DNA of 64,000 bases from Peptoniphilaceae bacterium (GTDB lineage: Bacteria > Bacillota > Clostridia > Tissierellales > Peptoniphilaceae). The DNA lies in the NCBI GenBank assembly GCA_910589545.1, contig CAJUSY010000048.1:1-64000 (forward strand), given 5' to 3'. The position numbers and the translations under genes are program-made. The first letter of the stretch is position 1, and each line of letters starts with the position of its first letter. The notes below the pieces were generated by a model. The model made no database searches and had not been told where the DNA came from. It saw nothing but the letters and a program-made list of their open reading frames with translations. Of the stretch, positions 17,455 through 26,252 are shown in pieces.

Positions 17455-19625
17455 TATGAATTCACCCTAAATACATCTATTGTCCCTTTAATATTTTTAA
17501 TTCTTGCAATTACAGAATCAATTTGAGAACTAGAACTGATCTCTAAGATTATATTAATAGTAACAGTTTTATCCTTATTTGTTCTAGTATTAAATGTTTT
17601 GATATTCAATTTAGATTCACTTATAACTTTAGTAATCTCTGCTAGATATCCTACATTGCTAAAGGAAATTATTTGAAGCTCAACTTGATAATTGTGGTTT
17701 ACTAAATTATTGCCCCATCTGACAGTAATTAATCTATCTTTATCACTTACTGATTTTACGTTAGAGCAATCTTTTCGATGGACACTAATCCCTCTTCCTC
17801 TAGTAATATACCCTATTATTTCATCACCAGGAATCGGATTACAACATTTTGCAAGTTTAATTTCTACATTATCGATGCCTTCAATTACAACTCCACTTTC
17901 CTTAGGTTGTTCATTAACAAAATCAACATGGTTTGGTTTGTTTACAACTTGGTCTGTTTCGTAATAATCTTTATGATATTCTTTAAGTTTTGGAATAATT
18001 TGAGTCACTCTTGTTGAACCATAACCAATAGCAGCATACATATCATCAATTGATGAAAAACTTAATTTACTAGCTATTTCTTCAAGCCATTCTCTCTTTA
18101 GTAATTCATTAAAGCTATAACCCATTTTAGCCACTTCTTTTTCAAGCATATCTCTTCCGGAAACAATATTTTCTGTTCTTTGTTCTTTTTTAAACCATTG
18201 TTTTATTTTGGTTTTTGCTTGAGAAGATTTTACTATTTTGAGCCAATCTTTTGAAGGACCTGAATTTGGATTTGTAAGTATTTCAACTACATTTCCTGTT
18301 TTTAATTTGTAAGTTAAAGGTACAATCTTTCCGTCAACTTTAGCGCCAACACACTTATTACCAACAGCTGAATGTACTTTATAAGCAAAATCAATCGGTG
18401 TCGAATCAGAAGGTAAATCCATTACATCGCCTTTTGGTGAGTATACAAAAACCTCATCATTGGCAAACTCTTCTTTAAACAAATCCATGAATTCTTTGGA
18501 ATCTGTGTAATCTTTTTGCCAATCCATAATTTCTCTGAGCCAAGCTAGCTTACTATCATACTTTGATTTTTTAGTAGTTGTCCCTTCTTTATATTTCCAA
18601 TGTGCTGCAATACCATATTCAGAAGTTTTGTGCATTTCCCATGTTCTTATTTGTATTTCATAAGTTTTGCCGTCATTAGCAAGAATCGTTGTGTGCAATG
18701 ATTGATACATATTCGGCTTTGGAGTTGCTATATAATCTTTGAATGTATTTGGAATCGGTCTGAAAAATCTATGGGCAATTCCCAAGACATCATAACATTC
18801 ACTTTCTTTGTTAACTATCACTCTTATAGCTGACAAATCTTTTATTTCTTCAAAAGCTAAATGTTTTTTATACATTTTTTTATAGATTGAGAAAACACTT
18901 TTTGGTCTTCCATAGATTTCTGCTTTTATATTGTATTTTTCAAGTTCATCTTGAAATTGCCTGATAATGTTTTGTATTTGAGATTCTCTTTGTTGTCTAG
19001 TTTCATTTATTTTATTTACTATATCTTGGTAAATATTTGGTTCTAAATATTTCAAACTTAAATCTTCTAATTCCCACTTAATAGTAGACATACCAAGTCG
19101 ATGAGCAAGCGGAGCATAAATTTCTAAAACTTCATTAGCTTTCTCAATTTGCTTTTCACGAGTCATATATTCCAAAGTCCTCATATTATGAAGTCTATCT
19201 GATAACTTGATTATAATTACTCTAATATCTTTGGCCATAGCCAAGATCATTTTCTTCAAATTTTCTGCTTGATTATCTTTTTTTGTTTTAAATTTGATTT
19301 GCTTTAATTTAGTAACACCATCTACCAAATCTGCTATTTCTTTACTGAACAAATACTCCAAATCTTCATAAGTTATTTCAGTATCTTCTATTACATCGTG
19401 AAATAAACCAGCTATGATAGTAGCATCATCCATATTCAGTGATGCCAAAATTTTTGCTACTGCAATTGGATGAATCGCATAAGGCTCTCCTGAATTTCTA
19501 AATTGACCTTCATGCGCTCTAATCATGTAGCCATATGCTCTTGTTATCTCATCCACATTAGTATTTGGATTATACGATTTTATTGATTTTATTAAACTTT
19601 GTAAATCTGTTTTTTCATAATGCAT
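17454..19625 (-). CDS. rel: Bifunctional (p)ppGpp synthetase/hydrolase Rel
   Basis: Master enzyme of the stringent response. The 723 residues show the full Rel order: HD hydrolase domain (about 25-180, with HPIAVA and FHDVIEDTE), synthetase domain (about 240-350, with GRPKSVFSIYKKM and AIRVIV), TGS domain (about 385-445, VFVYSPKGDVMDLP), zinc-finger/helical region with CCNPIPGDEI, and C-terminal ACT domain. The intact HDVIEDT implies hydrolase activity, so it is of the bifunctional Firmicute type. It leads a seven-gene operon ending at 12389. Confidence 0.97.
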   Translation of the reverse strand: MHYEKTDLQSLIKSIKSYNPNTNVDEITRAYGYMIRAHEGQFRNSGEPYAIHPIAVAKILASLNMDDATIIAGLFHDVIEDTEITYEDLEYLFSKEIADLVDGVTKLKQIKFKTKKDNQAENLKKMILAMAKDIRVIIIKLSDRLHNMRTLEYMTREKQIEKANEVLEIYAPLAHRLGMSTIKWELEDLSLKYLEPNIYQDIVNKINETRQQRESQIQNIIRQFQDELEKYNIKAEIYGRPKSVFSIYKKMYKKHLAFEEIKDLSAIRVIVNKESECYDVLGIAHRFFRPIPNTFKDYIATPKPNMYQSLHTTILANDGKTYEIQIRTWEMHKTSEYGIAAHWKYKEGTTTKKSKYDSKLAWLREIMDWQKDYTDSKEFMDLFKEEFANDEVFVYSPKGDVMDLPSDSTPIDFAYKVHSAVGNKCVGAKVDGKIVPLTYKLKTGNVVEILTNPNSGPSKDWLKIVKSSQAKTKIKQWFKKEQRTENIVSGRDMLEKEVAKMGYSFNELLKREWLEEIASKLSFSSIDDMYAAIGYGSTRVTQIIPKLKEYHKDYYETDQVVNKPNHVDFVNEQPKESGVVIEGIDNVEIKLAKCCNPIPGDEIIGYITRGRGISVHRKDCSNVKSVSDKDRLITVRWGNNLVNHNYQVELQIISFSNVGYLAEITKVISESKLNIKTFNTRTNKDKTVTINIILEISSSSQIDSVIARIKNIKGTIDVFRVNS

Positions 19626-19656
19626 AAAGCTACCTCCTAATAATTATTTTGTTATA

Positions 19657-19686
19657 ATTATACCATATAGTGAGCAATATTGTTAA
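19657..19686 (-). promoter_or_regulatory. rel-dtd-valS-hpt operon promoter
   Basis: Minus strand: TTAACA (19681-19686), 18-nt spacer, TATAAT (19657-19662) with an upstream TGg (extended -10), then the SD TAGGAGGT before the rel ATG. It lies in the gap after recJ. Confidence 0.7.
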
Positions 19687-19689
19687 CAT

Positions 19690-21432
19690 TTATCGTAAAT
19701 CAATTAAATTTAATTGAATATTTTTAACATTATTAAAATCATTAATTTCTGGGTAGTATAGTATATCTATCTTAGCATTACATGAAATATTGTTTTCTAA
19801 TTGATTTAATGTATTTTCTCCAAATTTTTCAAGTAAATAATAATATTTTTCTATTGCTTCAGAGAACATAATAGCATCTATCGCTTTATTGTTTTTATGA
19901 AGTTTTAACTTCAAAACATTGTTATTCTTTCCTATCATCTTTGCAAAAATAATTTCTATATCCCTATCTCCAAGAATTGGTCTTGCATTGTCTTTTCCAA
20001 AAGGTCTTAAAGAATCTATTTGTTCAATCAAATCAAAATCAATCTTATCTATATAAAAGCTAGAATCTATAACAATTTTATTAACAAAATCTTCTTCTGT
20101 AAGTTCGCTATTTTCATTGACTTTTATTCTAAATTCATCTAATTTATCTTCTTCAATAGATAGTCCACAAGCCATTGGGTGACCACCAAACGAAATAAAA
20201 AGTTCTCTGAAAACATCAAATTCTTTAAATATATCATATTCAGATATACTTCTTCCGGACCCCTTTAATATATTTTGGTTTTCGGATTGTGTTAGTATTA
20301 GAGTTGGTTTGTGGTATTTTTCTTTTATTCTACCAGCAATAATTCCACAAACACTTTCATGAATTCCTTCAACATTGCAAATTAATATATCATCTTTTTT
20401 TAATTCAGTATTATTTATTAACTCTACAGCTTTATTAAATCCCTCTTCTGTCAGTTTTTTTCTTTTCTCGTTAAGGTCAACTAAAATTTTAGCGTATGCT
20501 TCAACATTATTCATGTTTTCGTCTCTGAACAGTTCAACGCCTAATTTTGCTGTATCCAATCTTCCAGCAGCATTTATACATGGTCCAATAATAAAACCTA
20601 AACTATAAACATTAACTCCATTTTTAATTCCTGTCATATCTATTAAGCACTTTAATCCGTAATTATCAGTATTGTTGATTTCTTCTAAGCCTTTAGTTAC
20701 AAAATATCTGTTCTCATCTTTTAAATCTACAATATCACAGACTGTCCCCATAGCTACATATTGAAGTAAATTCTCACATTCAAGCATTCCATATCCTTTT
20801 TTAATATTGATTGCTTGCATTAACTTATAAGCAACCCCTGCTCCGCATAAGCTCTTAAAAGGATATTCACAGGATTGTTGTTGTGGATTAACTACAGCAT
20901 CGGCATTCGGAATTATTTCTATACCATCTTTCTTTATCGTTTGGTGATGATCTGTAACAATTATTTTGATTCCTTTATCTCTTGCATAATCACATTGATC
21001 AATGGCGCTAATGCCATTGTCACATGTTATTATTAGGTCTATGTTATCTTTGATACATTTGTCGATAATGTTAAAAGAAATTCCGTATCCATCAGTCATT
21101 CTATTTGGAATATCATAGGACAGCTTATCTGTAAAATAACCAAGACCATCTAATAATGTCATAGTCGATGAATTACCGTCTTGATCATAATCGCCCACAA
21201 TCCTTATATTTTTACTATTTTCAATAGCGTCTATTACTATATCAACAGCCTTATCCATATCTTTCATCAAAAAAGGATCATGATATGAGTTTTCGGCGCT
21301 AGGATTCAAAAATGTTTCAAAGTTTTTGATATCTCTATTTAATAAAATCTTAGCAATTAATGGATGAATATTGTATTTTTTTGATACTTCATTAAAATTA
21401 TTTCCTCTATTATTTATTAACCATTTATTCAT
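19690..21432 (-). CDS. recJ: Single-stranded-DNA exonuclease RecJ
   Basis: 5'-3' ssDNA exonuclease of the DHH phosphoesterase superfamily acting in recombination and repair. The 580 residues correspond to the compact E. coli-like form, without the long C-terminal extension of Bacillus RecJ. Manganese-site motifs: GDYDQDGNSS near residue 79, VTDHHQ near 165, the DHHA1 motif GGHPMACGLSI, and a C-terminal OB-like region. The SD GGAGATAA lies immediately after the T tail of the yajC terminator, so transcription of recJ must come by read-through or from a promoter hidden in the hairpin. Confidence 0.95.
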   Translation of the reverse strand: MNKWLINNRGNNFNEVSKKYNIHPLIAKILLNRDIKNFETFLNPSAENSYHDPFLMKDMDKAVDIVIDAIENSKNIRIVGDYDQDGNSSTMTLLDGLGYFTDKLSYDIPNRMTDGYGISFNIIDKCIKDNIDLIITCDNGISAIDQCDYARDKGIKIIVTDHHQTIKKDGIEIIPNADAVVNPQQQSCEYPFKSLCGAGVAYKLMQAINIKKGYGMLECENLLQYVAMGTVCDIVDLKDENRYFVTKGLEEINNTDNYGLKCLIDMTGIKNGVNVYSLGFIIGPCINAAGRLDTAKLGVELFRDENMNNVEAYAKILVDLNEKRKKLTEEGFNKAVELINNTELKKDDILICNVEGIHESVCGIIAGRIKEKYHKPTLILTQSENQNILKGSGRSISEYDIFKEFDVFRELFISFGGHPMACGLSIEEDKLDEFRIKVNENSELTEEDFVNKIVIDSSFYIDKIDFDLIEQIDSLRPFGKDNARPILGDRDIEIIFAKMIGKNNNVLKLKLHKNNKAIDAIMFSEAIEKYYYLLEKFGENTLNQLENNISCNAKIDILYYPEINDFNNVKNIQLNLIDLR

Positions 21433-21447
21433 TTATTATCTCCAAAT

Positions 21448-21493
21448 AAAAAAATGGATTTATAGCTCAAATTTAACATTTAAGCTATAACCC
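21448..21493 (-). terminator. Terminator between yajC and recJ
   Basis: Minus strand: a long stem (GGGTTATAGCTTAAAT with ATTTGAGCTATAAATCC, one bulge and G-U pairs) followed by TTTTTTT. The T run continues into ATTTGGAG, the recJ SD, exactly as at csp-hslO. Confidence 0.8.
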
Positions 21494-21498
21494 AATTT

Positions 21499-21819
21499 TT
21501 ATTTTTCTTCATTATCTTCTTTTTTATCAGCTTGTTTGCTTTCTGTTACTCTCGCTGATTTTACATTTGATGCAATAGCATTTTTAACAAATTCAAGTCT
21601 TGTTTTTTGTGTACCAGTTTCTAATATTACACTATCGTCAGTAACTGAAACTATTGTACCTTTAACTCCACCAATTGTAATTACTTCATCTCCAACTTTT
21701 ATAGCGTTTCTCATATCCATTAATTCTTTTTGTTGCTTTTGTTGTGGACGAATCATCAAAAAATACATTACAGCAAAAAGAGCAATTAAAGGCAATAATG
21801 ATGCTAACATTTTTGGCAT
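21499..21819 (-). CDS. yajC: Preprotein translocase accessory subunit YajC
   Basis: Small accessory subunit of the SecDF-YajC part of the Sec translocase. The 106 residues have one N-terminal membrane helix (about 3-22, LASLLPLIALFAVMYFLMI) followed by RPQQKQQKELMDMRNAIKVGDEVITIGG, the family signature, and a charged tail. The SD AAGGAGG precedes the ATG. It follows tgt by 23 nt. secD and secF, which normally follow yajC, are absent; a terminator and recJ follow instead. Confidence 0.95.
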   Translation of the reverse strand: MPKMLASLLPLIALFAVMYFLMIRPQQKQQKELMDMRNAIKVGDEVITIGGVKGTIVSVTDDSVILETGTQKTRLEFVKNAIASNVKSARVTESKQADKKEDNEEK

Positions 21820-21842
21820 AACAATCCTCCTTAAAAATTTAC

Positions 21843-22982
21843 TTATTTAATATTATCACATTTTTGGTGATAATCATAACCATAATTTCTATAGAATTCA
21901 TCTTTGAATTCCAGGTATCTATCTTCTTCTATCGATTTTCTAATATTTTCCATTAGATTTATCAAAAATCTCAAATTGTGAATTGATAATAGCCTAGCTC
22001 CCAAGATTTCATCTACATTCAATAAATGTCTAATATAAGCTCTTGTGTGGTTTTTACATGCATAACAATCACAGTTTTCATCAAGTGGTGAAAAATCATC
22101 TTTGTATTTTGCATTTTTAACTACTAATTTACCTTTTGATGTTAAAGCTGTACCATTGCGGGCAATTCTTGTAGGAAGAACACAATCACACATATCAATA
22201 CCGTGTTCTACAGCTTCGAACAAATAATCTGGAGTTCCAACACCCATTAAATATCTAGGTTTGTTTTCAGGCATAAAATCAGTAGTAAAATCTAATAGAT
22301 CTATCATCATATCTCTCGGTTCCCCAACTGATAACCCACCAACAGCATATCCTGGTAAATCAAAATCAATAGTATTCTTTGCTGAATACTCTCTTAAATC
22401 TTTGTACATACCACCTTGAATAATTCCAAACAAATTTTGCTTATCCGTGTTTTTGTGATAGTCTTTACATCTTTTAAGCCATCTTAAAGTTCTTTTCATA
22501 GAATCTTCAGTATATTCATAACTTGCTGGATATGGAACACATTCATCGAAAGCCATCATAATATCGGATCCCAAATCATTTTGAATTTCCATTGACTTTT
22601 CTGGTGATATAAAATGTTTTGATCCATCAATATGACTTCTAAATTGAACCCCTTCTTCAGTAATTTTTCTTGTTTTGCTTAAACTAAAAACTTGGAATCC
22701 TCCACTGTCAGTTAGTATTGGTTTATCCCAATTCATGAATTTATGAAGTCCATCTGCTTTTCTTATAATTTCTTGTCCTGGTTTCAAATATAAATGGTAA
22801 GTATTAGACAATATTATTTGAGATACTATTGATTTTAATTCTTCATTGTTCATCGCTTTAACAGTAGCTCTTGTGCCAACAGGCATAAATACAGGTGTCT
22901 TTATTACACCATGATTAGTTTCTATCGTTCCTGTTCTAGCTTTACATTGAGTTGACTTTTTTTCTAACGTAAATTTAAACAT
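21843..22982 (-). CDS. tgt: tRNA-guanine transglycosylase
   Basis: Exchanges G34 for preQ1 in tRNAs with GUN anticodons, the penultimate stage of queuosine synthesis. Start chosen at the ATG at 22982 (MFKFTLEKK), 7 nt after a GGAGG; an in-frame ATG 12 nt upstream lies on that SD. The resulting 379 residues match the family. Catalytic Asp in TDSGGFQVFSL, second Asp in LPTRIARNGTA region, and the zinc site CDCYAC plus His in SIHNL are present. The start overlaps the queA stop by 8 nt. Confidence 0.97.
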   Translation of the reverse strand: MFKFTLEKKSTQCKARTGTIETNHGVIKTPVFMPVGTRATVKAMNNEELKSIVSQIILSNTYHLYLKPGQEIIRKADGLHKFMNWDKPILTDSGGFQVFSLSKTRKITEEGVQFRSHIDGSKHFISPEKSMEIQNDLGSDIMMAFDECVPYPASYEYTEDSMKRTLRWLKRCKDYHKNTDKQNLFGIIQGGMYKDLREYSAKNTIDFDLPGYAVGGLSVGEPRDMMIDLLDFTTDFMPENKPRYLMGVGTPDYLFEAVEHGIDMCDCVLPTRIARNGTALTSKGKLVVKNAKYKDDFSPLDENCDCYACKNHTRAYIRHLLNVDEILGARLLSIHNLRFLINLMENIRKSIEEDRYLEFKDEFYRNYGYDYHQKCDNIK

Positions 22983-24012
22983 TTTTGCCTCCATTTATAA
23001 ACATGGCATCCCCAAAACTGAAAAATCTAAAATCATTTTGTTTTGCCTTTTCATAAGCATTAAAAATATAATCTTTTTTAGAAAAAGCACTTACTAACAT
23101 CATCAGTGTAGACTTAGGTAAATGGAAGTTTGTTATTAAACTGTCTACAATATAGAATTCAAATCCTGGATAAATAAAAATATCTGTCCACCCACTTTCT
23201 GCTACAAGTTTTGAGTTATTATTGTGAGTTACACTCTCCAATGTCCTTACACTAGTAGTTCCAACAGCTATAATATTATGACCTAAACTTTTTTGACGGT
23301 TTATTATATCAACTGTTTCCTGACTAATACTATAATATTCAGAATGCATGTGATGGTCTTTAACATCATCTACTTTTACCGGTCTAAAAGTACCTAATCC
23401 TACATGTAAAGTCAAAAATACTACGTAAACTCCTTTTTCTTTAATTTTATCCAATAGCTCATTGGTAAAATGTAATCCAGCTGTCGGAGCAGCAGCGCTT
23501 CCTTTATGTTTTGAATAAACTGTTTGATATCTTTCTTTATCGTCTAGTTTTTCTTTAATATAAGGTGGAAGTGGCATATTTCCAAGTTCATCTAATCTTT
23601 CTTCAAATATTCCTTCATATTCAAATTTTATAATTCTTGAACCATCTTCTGTAATATCGACAACTTTAGCACTTACACTATCAGAAAATTCAATAATTTG
23701 ATTTAATTTCATTTTCTTTCCTGGTTTTACTAAACATTCCCATTTATCTTTGGTTTGTTGTAATAATAAAACCTCTATTTTTTCTTCTTTGTCTGGTCTA
23801 TGGCCAAAAAGTCTTGCAGGAATAACTCTAGTATTATTACATACTAAAACATCACCCGGATTTAAATAATCTATTATATTATAAAATTTCTTTATTTCTG
23901 TAGCACCATTGAATCTATCCATAACCATTAATTTAGATTCATCTCTTTTATCAAGAGGAGTTTGTGCTATAAATTTTTCATCTAATTCGTAATCAAAATC
24001 ATCTGTGTTCAT
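22975..24012 (-). CDS. queA: S-adenosylmethionine:tRNA ribosyltransferase-isomerase
   Basis: Converts preQ1-tRNA to epoxyqueuosine-tRNA using the ribose of SAM, acting right after Tgt. The 345 residues carry typical segments: DYELDEKFIAQTP at the N-terminus, VLVCNNTRVIPARLFG, SAAAPTAGLHFT, HVGLGTFRPV and the C-terminal TNFHLPKSTLMMLVSAF. It lies 9 nt after ruvB and overlaps tgt by 8 nt, giving the conserved ruvB-queA-tgt-yajC order. Confidence 0.97.
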   Translation of the reverse strand: MNTDDFDYELDEKFIAQTPLDKRDESKLMVMDRFNGATEIKKFYNIIDYLNPGDVLVCNNTRVIPARLFGHRPDKEEKIEVLLLQQTKDKWECLVKPGKKMKLNQIIEFSDSVSAKVVDITEDGSRIIKFEYEGIFEERLDELGNMPLPPYIKEKLDDKERYQTVYSKHKGSAAAPTAGLHFTNELLDKIKEKGVYVVFLTLHVGLGTFRPVKVDDVKDHHMHSEYYSISQETVDIINRQKSLGHNIIAVGTTSVRTLESVTHNNNSKLVAESGWTDIFIYPGFEFYIVDSLITNFHLPKSTLMMLVSAFSKKDYIFNAYEKAKQNDFRFFSFGDAMFINGGKNV

Positions 24013-24021
24013 CTTATAAAA

Positions 24022-25029
24022 TCACCTCTTCTTAAGTATATTAAAATGCTTATATGCTTTTTCAGTGACAATTCTTCCTCTTGATGTTCTATTGATGAAT
24101 CCTATTTGCAATAAATAAGGTTCATAAACATCTTCAATGGTTATTCTTTCTTCACCAGTGGCTGCGGCAATTGTATCAACACCAACAGGACCTCCATCAA
24201 AATTATTTATCATTGTCATAATTATCTTTCTATCTACATAATCGAGACCGCATTTATCAACTTCTAATAAATTTAAACCACGATTACTAATTTCTTGTGT
24301 TATTGTTCCATCTGCTTTAACTTCAGCATAGTCTCTAACCCTTTTTAAAAGCCTATTGGCAATTCTAGGAGTTCCTCTACTTCTTCTAGCAATTTCCAAA
24401 GCCCCCTCATCATCTATGCCAATTCCTAAAACTCCAGCGGATCTAGTTACGATTTTTTTAAGACTTTCAACATCATAAAGTTCCAAATTTAAAAGAACCC
24501 CAAATCTATCTCTAAGTGGACCAGTCAATTGACCTGATCTTGTTGTCGCTCCTATAAGTGTGAATTTTTCCAAATCAATTCTCAAACTTCTTGCAGAAGG
24601 TCCTTTTCCAACGATTATATCCAAAGCATAGTCTTCCATTGCAGGATATAGTATTTCTTCAACAGAACGATTTATCCTATGAATTTCATCAATAAACAAT
24701 ACATCATCTCTTTGCAAATTAGTAAGAATACTAGCCAAATCCGATGGTTTTTCTATTGCAGGTCCACTTGTAACTCTTAAATTCACACCCATTTCATTAG
24801 CAATTATATGAGCTAAAGTAGTTTTTCCCAATCCGGGAGGTCCATATAAAAGAGCGTGATCTAATGGTTCATTTCTGTTTTTAGCTGCTTCGATAAAAAT
24901 TGATAATTTATTTTTTACTTTACTTTGCCCAATATAATCGCTCATCCACTTTGGTCTTAAATTAAAATCAATATCTTCATCAATTTTTGTAAAAGATGCT
25001 CCTACAATTCTATCATTTTTATCTTCCAT
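24022..25029 (-). CDS. ruvB: Holliday junction helicase motor RuvB
   Basis: Hexameric AAA+ motor that drives branch migration with RuvA. The 335 residues include Walker A GPPGLGKT at 63-70, Walker B LFIDEIHR, sensor I GATTRSGQLTGPLRDRFG, and the C-terminal winged helix with GFINRTSRGR. SD GGTAGGTGAG precedes the ATG. Second-last of the ruv genes in ruvC-ruvA-ruvB order with 8-nt gaps. Confidence 0.98.
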   Translation of the reverse strand: MEDKNDRIVGASFTKIDEDIDFNLRPKWMSDYIGQSKVKNKLSIFIEAAKNRNEPLDHALLYGPPGLGKTTLAHIIANEMGVNLRVTSGPAIEKPSDLASILTNLQRDDVLFIDEIHRINRSVEEILYPAMEDYALDIIVGKGPSARSLRIDLEKFTLIGATTRSGQLTGPLRDRFGVLLNLELYDVESLKKIVTRSAGVLGIGIDDEGALEIARRSRGTPRIANRLLKRVRDYAEVKADGTITQEISNRGLNLLEVDKCGLDYVDRKIIMTMINNFDGGPVGVDTIAAATGEERITIEDVYEPYLLQIGFINRTSRGRIVTEKAYKHFNILKKR

Positions 25030-25037
25030 TATCTCAC

Positions 25038-25634
25038 CTACCTGCTACTATCCAAGCTTTTCATCGCTTTTTTCATTATATCTTCAATAGATAAATCTGA
25101 AATGTCCGTACTTTCAATAAAAGCATCCACATCATTTTTAAAATAACCAAGCTGTAATAATGCTTCTCTTGCGAATTCTGAATCATTTGATTTTTTAACA
25201 TCTTTGTGTATTGGTGTTTCAGATGGAATAAAATCTTTTTCAATTTTTTCTTTGAGTTCTAATATAATCCTCGAAGCAGTTTTCTTACCTACTCCAGGAG
25301 CTTGGGTCAAAATCTTAATGTCATCAGATATTATCGCCGTTTTACATTCGTCAACAGTCATTGTTGATAATATATTCATAGCATATTTAGGTCCAATTGA
25401 TGTCACGTTAGTTAATAAGTTAAATAATTCTCGTTCTTTTTGTGAGGAAAAGCCGTATAGTATACTTGCATCTTCTCTTTCTATGAATTCTGTATAAACT
25501 TTGTATTCATCAAATGCACTCACACTGTCCCTAAAAAAATCTGTTATAAAAATTTTATAACCTATTTTATTATTTTCCAAAACTATGTAATTTTCGTGAA
25601 CTTCTGTTATAACTCCAATAATATACGAATACAT
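25038..25634 (-). CDS. ruvA: Holliday junction-binding protein RuvA
   Basis: Tetrameric junction-binding partner of RuvB. The 198 residues show the OB-like domain I (MYSYIIGVITEVHENYIVLE), domain II with helix-hairpin-helix motifs (LTNVTSIGPKYAMNIL and LTQAPGVGKKTASRIILELK), a flexible linker, and the C-terminal domain III that contacts RuvB. It lies 8 nt after ruvC and 8 nt before ruvB. Confidence 0.97.
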   Translation of the reverse strand: MYSYIIGVITEVHENYIVLENNKIGYKIFITDFFRDSVSAFDEYKVYTEFIEREDASILYGFSSQKERELFNLLTNVTSIGPKYAMNILSTMTVDECKTAIISDDIKILTQAPGVGKKTASRIILELKEKIEKDFIPSETPIHKDVKKSNDSEFAREALLQLGYFKNDVDAFIESTDISDLSIEDIMKKAMKSLDSSR

Positions 25635-25642
25635 ATTATCTC

Positions 25643-26137
25643 CTATTTCATCTCGTTAAGATACTTAAACTTACTTCCAAAAATGTGGCATAATCCAACA
25701 GCAACAGCATCTGCTGCATCATCAGGTTTAGGTATTTCATTAAATTTTAAAATAGTTTTTACAGTCTCTTGGACTTGTCTCTTGTCAGCTCTACCGTACC
25801 CTACAACTGCTTGTTTGATTTGAAGAGGTGTATATTCATATAGATTTAAATTTTTGTTAATACAACTTAAAATCTCTACACCTCTAGCTTGAGATACAGT
25901 TATTGCTGTTTTGACATTTTTATTAAAAAACAACTCTTCAAATGCGCAATCTTCTGGTTTAAATTCATCAATTATTTTATTCATTTCATTATAAATAAAT
26001 GCTAATCTATCTGGAAGAGACGATTTTGAACTTGTAGTTATGCAACCATACTCAAGACATTTTATTTTATTATTATCATAATCTAATATCGAATATCCAA
26101 CTATTGCTATACCAGGATCAATTCCTAAAACTCTCAT
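25643..26137 (-). CDS. ruvC: Holliday junction resolvase RuvC
   Basis: RNase H-fold endonuclease resolving Holliday junctions. The 164 residues begin MRVLGIDPGIAIVGY; acidic active-site residues are seen as Asp7, the Glu of FEELFF, and the C-terminal DAADAVAVGLCH. Start choice: the ATG at 26137 matches the family N-terminus; a TTG two codons upstream has slightly better spacing from GGGA, so a two-residue longer form is possible. First gene of the ruv-que-yajC operon, divergent from the SDR gene. Confidence 0.95.
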   Translation of the reverse strand: MRVLGIDPGIAIVGYSILDYDNNKIKCLEYGCITTSSKSSLPDRLAFIYNEMNKIIDEFKPEDCAFEELFFNKNVKTAITVSQARGVEILSCINKNLNLYEYTPLQIKQAVVGYGRADKRQVQETVKTILKFNEIPKPDDAADAVAVGLCHIFGSKFKYLNEMK

Positions 26138-26182
26138 TAACAACCAAATCCCATTTCATAATATTCTTTAACATATTTTTAT

Positions 26183-26211
26183 ATTATATCATAAAGATTT
26201 TGTCTTGTTAA
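26183..26211 (-). promoter_or_regulatory. ruvC operon promoter
   Basis: Minus strand: TTAACA (26206-26211), 17-nt spacer, TATAAT (26183-26188) with an upstream TGa. It is one of two divergent promoters whose -35 regions overlap at about 26200-26211, so they may compete for polymerase. Confidence 0.7.
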
Positions 26212-26230
26212 TTTGCCCATATGTTATAAT
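26200..26230 (+). promoter_or_regulatory. Promoter of the SDR-two-component operon
   Basis: TATAAT at 26225-26230 with TGt upstream (extended -10) and a possible TTGTCT -35 at 26200-26205 (19-nt spacer). SD AAAGGAG follows before the ATG at 26253. Confidence 0.6.
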
Positions 26231-26252
26231 ATAAATTGAAAAAGGAGAAAAA

